A stretch of 64,000 bases of DNA, from positions 1-64,000 of the forward strand of contig JBBATY010000004.1 in NCBI GenBank assembly GCA_040398525.1. Reading direction: 5' to 3'. The stretch is from VFMC01 sp040398525. GTDB lineage: Bacteria > Actinomycetota > Acidimicrobiia > Acidimicrobiales > Ilumatobacteraceae. The notes under the pieces were generated by a model. It worked only from the letters and a program-made list of their open reading frames with translations, did no database searches and had not been told where the DNA came from. Both the position numbers and the translations under genes were made by a program. Shown piece by piece: positions 15,367-24,064 of this stretch. Within the stretch, counting starts at the first letter, position 1, and every line of letters starts with the position of its first letter.

Positions 15367-16629
15367 ATGCCCGAGATCACTCTCGACGACTTCGAGCGCG
15401 AGGCACGAACCTTCCTCGACGCCCATGTGCCCCGCAAGGAGGCCGAACGGGCCTTCGTGTGGGGCGAGGGCTCCGACAAGGTGGCCGTGTTCGAGGAGAA
15501 GGACCGTGCCACCGAGCTGGCCGACGTGCGTCGCGCCTGCGACTGGCGCACCACCAAGTTCGATGCCGGGTTCGGCTGGATCGGAGGCCCCACCCAGTAC
15601 GGGGGCCGTGGACTGCCCGCCGCCTACGAGCGCCTCTGGAGCAGCCTCGAAGCGCAGTACCAGGTGCCCAACCAGGGCGCGTTCACCATCGGCCTGGGCA
15701 TGGTGGCTCCGACGATCCTCGCCCACGGCAGCGACACCGCCAAGGAGCTCTACCTCCGCCGTATGTACCGCGCCGAGATCGTCGGCTGTCAGCTGTTCAG
15801 CGAGCCCGGGGCCGGCAGCGACCTGGCGAGCCTGCAGACCAAGGCCGAGCGCGACGGCGACGAGTGGGTGATCACCGGGCAGAAGGTGTGGACCACGGGC
15901 GCGCAGTTCAGCGACCTCGGCGAGATCATCGCCCGCACCGACCCGGACCTGCCCAAGCACAAGGGCCTCACCGGCTTCATCGTCGACATGCACGCACCCG
16001 GCGTGGAGGTGCGCCCCCTGCGGCAGATGACGGGTGGGGCCAGCTTCAACGAGGTGTTCTTCAACGAGGTGCGCGTCAGCGACGACCACCGCCTCGGCGA
16101 CGTGAACAACGGGTGGAACGTCGCACTCACCACCCTCATGAACGAGCGGGCCGCCATCGGCGCAGGTGGCGGAGGTGGGGGCGTCAACCTCTATGGCCGC
16201 GTGGTCGAGATGGTCCGCCACTTCGGCCTCGACAGCGACCCCGTCATCCGCAACGAGCTGGCAGCGCTGCTGATCCACCAGCGCGTCGCCGGCTACAACA
16301 ACCAGCGGGCGCTCGACCGGATCAAGGCCGGCCAGATGCCCGGGCCGGAGATGAGCATTGCCAAGCTCGCCGGCACGCTGAACTCCCAGCGGCTGTGTGC
16401 GTTCGTGGCGAAGGTGCTCGGCCCCAAGCTCGTCGCCGACTCGGGCGAATGGGGCACCTACGCCTGGAGCGCACTCGTCCTCGGTGCGCCGGGCGGCCGG
16501 ATCGCGGGCGGCAGCGACGAGGTGATGCGCAACATCCTCGGCGAGCGCGTGCTCGGCCTGCCGAAAGACGTCGGCATCGACACGACCTCGCCGTTCCGCG
16601 AGTTGAAGGTCGGCACCCAGAAGGGGTGA
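15367..16629 (+). CDS. Acyl-CoA dehydrogenase family protein
   Basis: FAD-dependent acyl-CoA dehydrogenase of 420 residues catalysing alpha,beta-desaturation of an acyl-CoA. Family signatures are present: CQLFSEPGAGSDLASLQTK (about 139-157), WVITGQKVWTTGA, the substrate region RQMTGGASFNEVFFNEV, and a C-terminal GGSDEVMRNILGERVLGLP that contacts FAD. A strong GGAGG lies 8 bp before the ATG. Chain-length preference cannot be read. Its stop codon lies inside a short direct repeat (16624-16666). Confidence 0.92.
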   Translation: MPEITLDDFEREARTFLDAHVPRKEAERAFVWGEGSDKVAVFEEKDRATELADVRRACDWRTTKFDAGFGWIGGPTQYGGRGLPAAYERLWSSLEAQYQVPNQGAFTIGLGMVAPTILAHGSDTAKELYLRRMYRAEIVGCQLFSEPGAGSDLASLQTKAERDGDEWVITGQKVWTTGAQFSDLGEIIARTDPDLPKHKGLTGFIVDMHAPGVEVRPLRQMTGGASFNEVFFNEVRVSDDHRLGDVNNGWNVALTTLMNERAAIGAGGGGGGVNLYGRVVEMVRHFGLDSDPVIRNELAALLIHQRVAGYNNQRALDRIKAGQMPGPEMSIAKLAGTLNSQRLCAFVAKVLGPKLVADSGEWGTYAWSALVLGAPGGRIAGGSDEVMRNILGERVLGLPKDVGIDTTSPFRELKVGTQKG

Positions 16630-16666
16630 TCCCCCCGCGCGGGTGATCCCCCCGCACGGGTGATCC
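16624..16666. repeat. 17-bp direct repeat, about 2.5 copies
   Basis: GGGTGATCCCCCCGCGC at 16624-16640, GGGTGATCCCCCCGCAC at 16641-16657 and a partial GGGTGATCC at 16658. The first copy contains the acyl-CoA dehydrogenase stop codon. It looks like a small local duplication. No function is apparent. Confidence 0.7.
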
Positions 16667-16737
16667 GGCGGCCCGACGGGCGCTGGTACGGTCCGCGTGA
16701 CCGAGCCGATCACTCGGTCGTACGAGAGGGGATCCAC

Positions 16738-17379
16738 GTGGACATCATCGTCGGACTGCTGGCCATCGCTGCCGGCCTTGCGTTCTGCTTCCGGGGCTAC
16801 CTGCTGATGCGCCTGGTGATCCCCATCTGGGGGTTCTTCGTCGGTTTCGCGCTGGGCGCCGGGATGATCGCCGCGGTCACCGACCGTGCCTTCCTCGGCA
16901 CGGTGCTCGCCTGGATCGTGGGCCTCGCGCTCGGCCTGTTGTTCGCCTTCATCGCCTACACGTACTACGCGGTGGCGATCGTGCTCGCCATGGCGAGCGT
17001 CGGCTACCTGCTGGGCACGGCACTGATGGTGGCCCTCGACGTCGAGTGGAACTGGCTGATCGTCACGGTCGGCATCATCGTCGGCCTGCTGCTGGCCGTC
17101 GCCGCCATCGTGGGCGACCTGCCCACCACGCTGCTCACCGTGCTCACCGCCATGGGTGGGGCCACCGCCATCGTCGGCGGCATCATGCTGCTCGTCAACC
17201 GCCTCGACGTCGAGGACCTCGGCGACGACGCGGTGACCTCGACCATCAACGCCTCGTGGGGCTGGTGGCTGCTGTACCTCGTGCTGGCCGTGGCCGGGAT
17301 CCTCGCCCAGGTCACCGCCACCGCCCAGGTGCGGGCGAGCATCCGCGAGAGCTGGGGCCAGGGCACACCCGCCCAGTGA
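16738..17379 (+). CDS. Multi-spanning membrane protein (DUF4203/TMEM198-like)
   Basis: Hydrophobic protein of 213 residues with about six to seven membrane segments, for example VDIIVGLLAIAAGLAFCF, LVIPIWGFFVGFALGAGM and LIVTVGIIVGLLLAVAAIVG. Regularly placed Gly/Ala-rich helices and an early FRGYLLMR turn resemble the DUF4203/TMEM198 group. No catalytic motif was seen and the role is unknown. The GTG at 16738 is preceded by GAGAGGGGA. It sits between an acyl-CoA dehydrogenase and an MFS gene on the same strand. Confidence 0.7.
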   Translation: MDIIVGLLAIAAGLAFCFRGYLLMRLVIPIWGFFVGFALGAGMIAAVTDRAFLGTVLAWIVGLALGLLFAFIAYTYYAVAIVLAMASVGYLLGTALMVALDVEWNWLIVTVGIIVGLLLAVAAIVGDLPTTLLTVLTAMGGATAIVGGIMLLVNRLDVEDLGDDAVTSTINASWGWWLLYLVLAVAGILAQVTATAQVRASIRESWGQGTPAQ

Positions 17380-17419
17380 CCACGGGTTCACCACGGCCGC
17401 GGCGGTAGCGTCGTCGGTC

Positions 17420-18637
17420 GTGCGTCAGCATCGGCTCGTCCTCGTCCTCGCCGCCATGATCGGCCTGTCGGCGGCGGGCTACGGCGTGATGTTCACGGTG
17501 CTCGACGACCTGCGCGACACCTACGGCATCAGCGAGGGCTCGCTCGGCGTCCTCGTCGCCATCGGGTTCTTCGCCTCCTTCGCCGCACAGGTGCTGCTCG
17601 CACCGCTGGCCGACCGCGGACGGGCGAGGCAGTTGCTCGTCCTCGGCCTCGTCCTCCAGGTGGTCGGTCTGTGCACGATGGCTGCAGGCCGCAGCCTGTT
17701 GCCACTGCTCATCGCACGCATCGTGATGGGGCTCGGCGCCGGCATGCTCAACCCGGCGGCGCGGCGCATCGTGGTGCTGGCCGACCCCGACAACCTCGGC
17801 CGCAACATCGGCCGACTGCTCGCCGCCGACGTGGTCGGCTTCGCGCTCGGGCCGGCCGTATCGGCCTTGCTGGTCGAGCCGTTCGGCATCGCTGCACCGT
17901 TCCTGGTGATGGCAGCCCTCGCCGCAGCCTTCCTCCCGGTGACGCTGCGCACCGAGATCCGCGAGGAGGTCGACCAGACCGGGCGCGCCCACTTCGCGTT
18001 CGACCTGCTCCGTCACCGCGCCTATGTGGCGACGCTCTGCTTCGGAGCCGCCGTGTTCATGATGATCGGCACCTTCGACGTGCTGTGGGTCCTCGTCCTC
18101 GACGACCTCGGGGCCTCCGACGTGATCGCCAACCTCGGAATCATCTTGTTCGCCCTGCCCCTTGCCATCCTCGGCCCGATCGGCGGCCGCCTCGCCCAGC
18201 AGACCGGCCCGTTCCGCATCGCCACGATCGGCCTGCTCATCGGCGCGGCCTTCATGGCCTCGTACGGCCACTGGCCGACCGGCGGGATGATGTTCGCCGC
18301 AGCGATGTTCCACGCCGTCAACGACGGGCTCACCGTGTCGAGCGCCGGCGTGGCCGTGGCGATGGTGGCCCCACCCGGCCGCCAGGCCGGCGCCCAGGGC
18401 CTGCTCGGTGGAGTCCAGACGCTGGTGGGCGGCATCGCCGCGCTCGTCACGGGCGCCCTGTACGAGCGGGCGGGCCGAGTGACGGCCTACACCACCACGG
18501 CCGTCGCGATGGCCGTGCTCGTGTGCACCGCGCTGGTGTTGCTCGGTCGTTCGTGGACCCAGCGCCCAGCACCACCGGTCGCCACCGATGGCCCGACGGG
18601 CACCGCACCCGTCGACCCTGCCCTCAACGCGCCCTGA
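17420..18637 (+). CDS. Major facilitator superfamily transporter
   Basis: MFS transporter of 405 residues with 12 predicted membrane segments. The MFS motif between helices 2 and 3 is APLADRGRARQLLVLG, and the helix-4 region has LLIARIVMGLGAGMLNPAAR. The C-terminal half contains LLGGVQTLVGGIAALVTGALYERAG. It probably exports a small hydrophobic molecule by proton antiport; the substrate is unknown. It starts at GTG 17420. The 3' end overlaps the convergent VWA gene by 14 bp. Confidence 0.85.
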   Translation: MRQHRLVLVLAAMIGLSAAGYGVMFTVLDDLRDTYGISEGSLGVLVAIGFFASFAAQVLLAPLADRGRARQLLVLGLVLQVVGLCTMAAGRSLLPLLIARIVMGLGAGMLNPAARRIVVLADPDNLGRNIGRLLAADVVGFALGPAVSALLVEPFGIAAPFLVMAALAAAFLPVTLRTEIREEVDQTGRAHFAFDLLRHRAYVATLCFGAAVFMMIGTFDVLWVLVLDDLGASDVIANLGIILFALPLAILGPIGGRLAQQTGPFRIATIGLLIGAAFMASYGHWPTGGMMFAAAMFHAVNDGLTVSSAGVAVAMVAPPGRQAGAQGLLGGVQTLVGGIAALVTGALYERAGRVTAYTTTAVAMAVLVCTALVLLGRSWTQRPAPPVATDGPTGTAPVDPALNAP

Positions 18638-19850
18638 CCACACCCCGCTCGCCCGCCCACTGGGCGAGGTCGCGCCGGTCGATGGCTGCGGCGAGCAGGT
18701 CTGGGAAGGCGTCGGGCGTGCAGGCGAACGACGGGACGCCCGCGCCGGCGAGCGTGGCCGCAGCACCGTGGTCGAAGGCAGGCGCCCCCTCGTCCGACAG
18801 CGCCAGCAGCACCACGCACCGCACACCTCGTCGCGCCAGCGCGGCCAGGCGGGCGGTGAACGACCCGCCCGGTGTGCCCTCGTACAGATCGCTGACAAGC
18901 ACCAGCACGGTGTCGTCGGGCCGCTGCACCAGGGTCTCGCAGTAGGCGATGGCCCGGTCGAGGTCGGTGCCACCACCGAGCTGCACACCGAACAGCAGCT
19001 CGACCGGATCGTGGGCCAGATCGGACAGGTCGACGACCGAGGTGTCGAACGCCACCAGGCGGGTGCGCAACGACCGCACCGAGGCGAGCGACGCGGCGAA
19101 GACGCTGGCGTGCACGACACTGTCGCCCATCGAGGCGCTCTGGTCGACCGCGATGATCAGCTCCTTGCGCACCGCTGCGCCGAGCCGGGTCCAGCCGACG
19201 AGGCGCTCCGGGATGACCGTGCCGAGCGAGGGTTGGTAGTGGCGCAGGTTCGCCCGAACGGTGCGGTCCCAGTCGATGTCGCCGTGCCGCGGTCGACCGG
19301 TGCGAGCCGAGCGGCTGAGGGCGCCGCTGACGGCCTGCACCGTGGGCTGGGCGAGCCGGGCCTGGAGATCGGCCACCACACGGGCCACCACCTGGCGCGC
19401 CGTCGCACGCGTCTGGTCGGGCAGCAGGTGCGCCAACTCGAGCAGGGTGCTGACCAGGTGCACGTCGGGCTCGACCGCGGCGAGCATCTCCGGCTCGAGC
19501 AGCAACCGCTGCAGGTCGAGGCGCTCGATGGCGTCGCGCTGCATCACCTGCACGACCCCGACCGGGAAGTACCGGCGGATGTCGCCCAGCCAACGGCTGA
19601 CCGCCGGCGCCGAGGCCGCCAGCCCTCCGGCACGCCCACCGCGACCGCCGCGTCGCCCGGGTGTCGGCGCGTCGTAGAGCGCCGCGAGCGCCGCGTCCAT
19701 CCGGCGGTCGTCGCCACTCAGGTCGACACCATCGCCATCGTTCGGTGCATCGTCGGCCCCGCCGAGCACCAGGCGCCAGCGCCGCAGCCGCTCGGCGTCG
19801 TGGACGACCTCGCTGGCCGGATCGCGCTCGGGCTGCGCCGGGCCGCTCAT
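18624..19850 (-). CDS. VWA domain protein of the MoxR/DUF5682 operon
   Basis: Protein of 408 residues. The N-terminal 200 residues are helical with an early Gly/Arg-rich linker. The C-terminal half is a von Willebrand A domain with an intact MIDAS: DQSASMGDS (Asp236, Ser238, Ser240), the threonine in GGGTDLDRA (Thr295) and the later aspartate in VLVSDLYEGTPGG. VWA proteins of this type act with MoxR-family ATPases as metal-dependent adaptors. It is the last gene of a five-gene operon, and its ATG overlaps the DUF5682 stop by 4 bp (ATGA). Confidence 0.85.
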   Translation of the reverse strand: MSGPAQPERDPASEVVHDAERLRRWRLVLGGADDAPNDGDGVDLSGDDRRMDAALAALYDAPTPGRRGGRGGRAGGLAASAPAVSRWLGDIRRYFPVGVVQVMQRDAIERLDLQRLLLEPEMLAAVEPDVHLVSTLLELAHLLPDQTRATARQVVARVVADLQARLAQPTVQAVSGALSRSARTGRPRHGDIDWDRTVRANLRHYQPSLGTVIPERLVGWTRLGAAVRKELIIAVDQSASMGDSVVHASVFAASLASVRSLRTRLVAFDTSVVDLSDLAHDPVELLFGVQLGGGTDLDRAIAYCETLVQRPDDTVLVLVSDLYEGTPGGSFTARLAALARRGVRCVVLLALSDEGAPAFDHGAAATLAGAGVPSFACTPDAFPDLLAAAIDRRDLAQWAGERGVVRAR

Positions 19851-22132
19851 CGCTGCGCCCCGAGCAACAGCGCCAGGGTGTCGAGGCCGGCCGCCACACG
19901 TTCGGCGTCGAGGGCCTCCACGAGGGACGAGCCCGGTCGCTCGCCGCGGCGCAGGCGCTCGCCGAGCGCGCGACGTTCGGCCGGCGCAAAGGCCCCGAAG
20001 GTGCGGCGCAGCAGCGGCAGCACCCCCGTGAACGCATCGGCCGGCAGCGAGCACAACCACCGGTCGACCACGGCGCGCAAGGCCGTGTCGTGGACGAGGA
20101 CGGCACCGGAGCCTCCGACGAAGCCCTCGACGAATGCTGCCGCCTCGTGCGGGACGACCGCGGGTGACAGCGCCAGCGACACCCGACGTTCGAGATCGTC
20201 GGCGACCAGCACGCCGGTGTCGGCGAGCACCCTGGTGGCCAGCCCCTGCACCAGGCCGTGGACGCGCGACCGCTCGACCAGGTCGCGCAGCGCGTCGCGC
20301 CAGGTGGCCGCCATCTGCTGATCGGCGAGCAGCGACAGCGCGCTCTGCACCTCGGTGATCTGGTCGGCGACAGCCGCCGCCGTGTCGTCGTCGAGGGCCG
20401 CGCACGCCGGCACCAGGCCCGCGGTGATGCGCACCATCATCGCGGCCACCACCTCGTGCAGCTGCTGGGCGTTGGTCGCCCGCACATCGCCGTAGCGGAT
20501 GGTGCGCACCAGCACCGGCACCGAGCCCATCAGCCGCAGCACATCGGAGGTGAGCGCTGCCTCGGCGACCAGCAGGTCGAGCAGCGATGGCACGACGTCG
20601 TCGAGGCCGGCGAGCAAGGCGGCCTCGACGAGCGCAGAGAGGTCGGAGATCGACGGCGCCGACGCCGCTCGCTGCATCAGTGCTGCTTGCGCCGCGGTGG
20701 CGAGCGTGGTGCCGAGCGCTGACGCCTCGATGACCCGCACTTCGTGCTCGGGCTCCCATCGCACCGTCCAGGTCTCGCGGAAGGTTCCGGTGCTGCCCCT
20801 GCCGTCGACCACCCGCCCCCACGGAACGCCGAGGATGGCCACCCGGTGGAGCAGGTGCGAGCGCGACCGGTCGAGCTGGCCGCGGAGGTCGAGCTCGACG
20901 AGCCGCTCGTCCGACGTCGGCTTCATCCGGCACCGCCGCTGCTCGGCAGCGAGGCTGCGGGCGAGCGGCACCATGGGGGTCGAGGCCGGCACCGATCCGA
21001 TGTGCGCACCGACCACCAGCTCGCTGCTGATGAGGCGCATCGGCGCGTCGCCACCCGCACCGAGCGCAGCTCGGGCCGCATCGTCGACCTCGCTCAGCCC
21101 GGCGAGCGGGCGGTCGCGCACCACGGCCAGCGCGTGGGCCAGGCGAGTGGCCTCGACCACATCGGCGGCCGACACCGGGTAGTCGGCCGCGCGCAACACG
21201 CGAGCGACCTCGGCGAACCAGCGGGCGATCACATCGGGGCCGGCGTGGCGATGCAGGTGGTGGTACCAGCCCGGTGCCGTAACACCGGCGCCGTACCCGA
21301 GCCGGCTCGCCAGCCGGCGGTGCGTCCACGGCACCCAGGTGAGCGCCACCTTGGCCCGCGGCAGGCCGCGCAGCGCAGCCGCGTCGCGCCGGGCGAGCGC
21401 CGGGTCAGACGCCCGTTCGAGCGCGGGCACGTGCCAGGCGCCGCACACGACGGCGATGTTCGAGCAGCCGTCGGCGAGCGCCCGACGGATGCCCGATCGC
21501 AGATGCGCCTCGCGCCAGCGCTCGAGCTCGTCGGTCGGCTCGCCGAGCGGCTCGACGACGGCACGAACCGCCGCCATCGCTTCACCGACCGCAACGAACG
21601 GCGCATCAGCTGCGGCCGGGCCGACGACCGGGTCGAGTTGGTGCTCGACGACGTCCTCCCACCACCGCTCGGCGTCGTCGTAGCCGGCTGCTGCGGCCAG
21701 CTCGGCGATCGGATCGACCGGGCGCTGGTCGGCCGACAGCACACTGCTCGAGCCGAGCGGGCGCGCGGCGAGCATCGTGCGGGCCGGCAGGTCGATGCAG
21801 CGCACGGGCACACCGTGCTCGAGCGCCCAGCGGATGGCCACCCACTCGGGGCTGAACGAGGCGAACGGGAAGAACGCTGCCCGTTCGGGCTGGTCGACCA
21901 CGTAGGCGAGCAGCGCGACCGGTGGCTCCATCTCCGGATCGGCGGCGAGCGCCACCACCCCGTCGGCGTCGGCCGGGCACTCGATCAGCACGATGTCGGG
22001 CGGGTCGGCGCCGAGGGCCGCAGCAACGGCCCGCGCGGATCCGGGCCCGTGGTGGCGGATGCCGAGCAGTCGGACGCGCGCCGCCGCAGCCGCATCAGCG
22101 GCACGATCGGCAGCACGGGCGGACGACGGCAT
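19847..22132 (-). CDS. DUF5682 family protein (possible TIKI/ChaN-like fold)
   Basis: Large protein of 761 residues assigned to DUF5682 from its N-terminal signature LLGIRHHGPGSARAV (about 22-36) and IVLIECPAD. Two G-x-x-H motifs, GIRH (24-27) and GAWH (231-234), a conserved Glu51 and an REAHLRSGI segment (about 207-215) resemble the TIKI/TraB/ChaN/EreA superfamily. That would suggest a metal-dependent hydrolase domain; this is an inference. The C-terminal two thirds are helical, without recognised motifs. The start at ATG 22132 lies 11 bp after the ATPase stop, and the stop overlaps the VWA start. Confidence 0.8.
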   Translation of the reverse strand: MPSSARAADRAADAAAAARVRLLGIRHHGPGSARAVAAALGADPPDIVLIECPADADGVVALAADPEMEPPVALLAYVVDQPERAAFFPFASFSPEWVAIRWALEHGVPVRCIDLPARTMLAARPLGSSSVLSADQRPVDPIAELAAAAGYDDAERWWEDVVEHQLDPVVGPAAADAPFVAVGEAMAAVRAVVEPLGEPTDELERWREAHLRSGIRRALADGCSNIAVVCGAWHVPALERASDPALARRDAAALRGLPRAKVALTWVPWTHRRLASRLGYGAGVTAPGWYHHLHRHAGPDVIARWFAEVARVLRAADYPVSAADVVEATRLAHALAVVRDRPLAGLSEVDDAARAALGAGGDAPMRLISSELVVGAHIGSVPASTPMVPLARSLAAEQRRCRMKPTSDERLVELDLRGQLDRSRSHLLHRVAILGVPWGRVVDGRGSTGTFRETWTVRWEPEHEVRVIEASALGTTLATAAQAALMQRAASAPSISDLSALVEAALLAGLDDVVPSLLDLLVAEAALTSDVLRLMGSVPVLVRTIRYGDVRATNAQQLHEVVAAMMVRITAGLVPACAALDDDTAAAVADQITEVQSALSLLADQQMAATWRDALRDLVERSRVHGLVQGLATRVLADTGVLVADDLERRVSLALSPAVVPHEAAAFVEGFVGGSGAVLVHDTALRAVVDRWLCSLPADAFTGVLPLLRRTFGAFAPAERRALGERLRRGERPGSSLVEALDAERVAAGLDTLALLLGAQR

Positions 22133-22143
22133 CCGACCCGGCC

Positions 22144-23214
22144 TCAGCGCATCGCCAGCGAGTCGAGGTACTCGCGCCACACCACCGTGTCGTGCACCGG
22201 GTCGCGCACCACCGCCGCCTCGATCCCGCTCAGCAGGTCGTCGAAGCGCAGCCGCCCGTCACCGAGGTGGACGGCCATCGACAGGCCCTGCACCACCACC
22301 GAGATCGCCTCGGCGGTGCTCATCGTGCCGGACGGGCTCTTCAGCTTGATCCGGCCATCGTCGCTCTGGCCGTGGCGCAGCTCGCGAAAGACCGTCACCA
22401 CCCGCCGGATCTCGTCGGCCGGCGCGGCCTGCGCCGGCAGCGACAACGCTGCGCCGAGCGCGGCCACGCGCCGCACGACGATGTCGACCTCCTCGTCGAC
22501 AGTGGCGGGCGTGGGCAGGATGACCGTGTTGAACCGCCGCCGCAGCGCACTCGAGAGCTCGTTCACCCCGCGGTCGCGGTCGTTGGCCGTGGCGATGAGG
22601 TTGAACCCCTGACGTGCCTGCACCTCCGAGCCCAGCTCGGGAACGGGCAGGGTCTTCTCGCTCAGCACGGTGATCAGCGCGTCCTGCACATCGCTCGGCA
22701 GGCGGGTGAGCTCCTCGATGCGGACAATGCTGCCGGCCTCCATCGCCCGGTGCACGGGCGAGGGCACCAGCGCCGCCGGGGACGGCCCCTCGGCGAGCAG
22801 GCGGGCGTAGTTCCACCCGTAGCGGATGGCCTCCTCGGCAGTGCCGGCCGTGCCCTGCACGAGCAGCGTCGACGAGCCGCTGATGGCGGCGGCGAGGTGC
22901 TCGCTGACCCAGGTCTTGGCCGTGCCCGGAAGGCCGAGCAGCAGCAGCGCCCGATCGGTGGCCAGCGTCGCGACAGCGGTCTCGATCAGGCGGCGTGGGC
23001 CGATGTACTTGGGAGTGACGACGGTGCCGTCGGCCAGAGATCCCCCCATGAGGTAGGTCACCACGGCCGCAGGCGAGAGCCGCCAGTTGCCCGGGCGGGG
23101 CCGGTCGTCGAGTGCGGCGAGCGCGGCCAGCTCGTGGGCGAACTCGACCTCGGCGTGCGGCCGCAGCACGCCGGACGGCTCGGGAGTGGCGGCGGGGCCG
23201 TCAGCTGGGCTCAT
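22144..23214 (-). CDS. MoxR-type AAA+ ATPase
   Basis: AAA+ ATPase of 356 residues. Walker A is GLPGTAKT (94-101) and Walker B lies in SIVRIEELTRLP. A sensor segment follows (FNLIATANDRDRGVNEL) and an arginine-rich ALRRRFNTVILP. An insertion-type loop precedes Walker B, as in MoxR/RavA proteins. MoxR ATPases remodel or activate partner proteins together with VWA-domain proteins, which matches the last gene of this operon. The start overlaps the DUF5691 stop by 14 bp. Confidence 0.9.
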   Translation of the reverse strand: MSPADGPAATPEPSGVLRPHAEVEFAHELAALAALDDRPRPGNWRLSPAAVVTYLMGGSLADGTVVTPKYIGPRRLIETAVATLATDRALLLLGLPGTAKTWVSEHLAAAISGSSTLLVQGTAGTAEEAIRYGWNYARLLAEGPSPAALVPSPVHRAMEAGSIVRIEELTRLPSDVQDALITVLSEKTLPVPELGSEVQARQGFNLIATANDRDRGVNELSSALRRRFNTVILPTPATVDEEVDIVVRRVAALGAALSLPAQAAPADEIRRVVTVFRELRHGQSDDGRIKLKSPSGTMSTAEAISVVVQGLSMAVHLGDGRLRFDDLLSGIEAAVVRDPVHDTVVWREYLDSLAMR

Positions 23215-24064
23215 CGTGGTCACCTCGGTCGTCGATGGGGATGGTGTCGGGGATGGTGTCGGGGCTGGTGTCGGAGATGGCCGCCGGGGGCGGCGCTGAC
23301 GATGCGAACTCGTGCAGCATGGCGCGGCGGGTGGCGGCCAGGTCGGCGAGCTCGATGCGCACCCGCTCGCAGATCGGCGGGCACGACACCGTGGCGAGCC
23401 CGGTGAGCAGGTGCTCGAGGGCGTCGGCGTCGATCGCCGCCACCAGTTGGACCAGCTGGGGTGCGGCAGCCCATGTGGCCGATCCGTCGGCGAGGCCCGC
23501 CAGGATGCCGGCGACGACGGCACGGCTGTCGACCGGTGGAGCCGGCGGGCGCAGCGGCTTGGGCGGTGCGGCCGACGCAGGGCGTGGACGGACGCCGAGG
23601 CTGGGAACGACCGTGGCCAGCCACGCATCGCGCCCGGCCGCCAGGCGGCGCACGACCTGGTCGAGCTCGGGTCGGCTCCGGCCGCGCAGCAGCAACTTCG
23701 GCAGCAGCTCCCACGGCAGCTGCACCCCGTGCGACTCGGCCAGTGCGAACCACTCGGCGAGCAGCACCTCGTGCTGGCCACCGAGCAGCTCGGCCAGCCG
23801 GGCGCGGCAGGCAGCCGGGCACGGCGCCCGCCGATCGACCGGCGCGGCGGGCACCTGCTCGGCCACTGCGGGAATCGGCCGGGCACCGGTACGCCGCGCG
23901 ACGGTGACCGCAGCGGCGCGGTCGAGCACCTGGACCGCAGGGTCGACGGCCGAGGCCCACCGGTCCCAGCCGCCAAGGGGCCGGGGCGGCTCGTGACGAT
24001 CGGTGCCGAGCACGGCCGTGCGCAACAGACCGGCCCACTCGGCAGCCGCGCCGAGGTCGCTCAC
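23201..24064 (-). CDS. DUF5691 family protein
   Basis: Helical protein of 287 residues placed in DUF5691 from its opening WAGLLRTAVLGTDR and its position between a SWIM gene and a MoxR ATPase gene. Leu/Ala-rich helices recur (LAELLGGQHEVLLAEWFALA, LPWELLPKLLLRG), suggesting a helical-repeat scaffold. There is no enzymatic motif and the function is unknown. The C terminus is Asp/Thr/Ile-rich with a short repeat (PDTIPDTIP). The GTG start overlaps the SWIM gene stop (GTGA). Confidence 0.75.
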   Translation of the reverse strand: MSDLGAAAEWAGLLRTAVLGTDRHEPPRPLGGWDRWASAVDPAVQVLDRAAAVTVARRTGARPIPAVAEQVPAAPVDRRAPCPAACRARLAELLGGQHEVLLAEWFALAESHGVQLPWELLPKLLLRGRSRPELDQVVRRLAAGRDAWLATVVPSLGVRPRPASAAPPKPLRPPAPPVDSRAVVAGILAGLADGSATWAAAPQLVQLVAAIDADALEHLLTGLATVSCPPICERVRIELADLAATRRAMLHEFASSAPPPAAISDTSPDTIPDTIPIDDRGDHDEPS

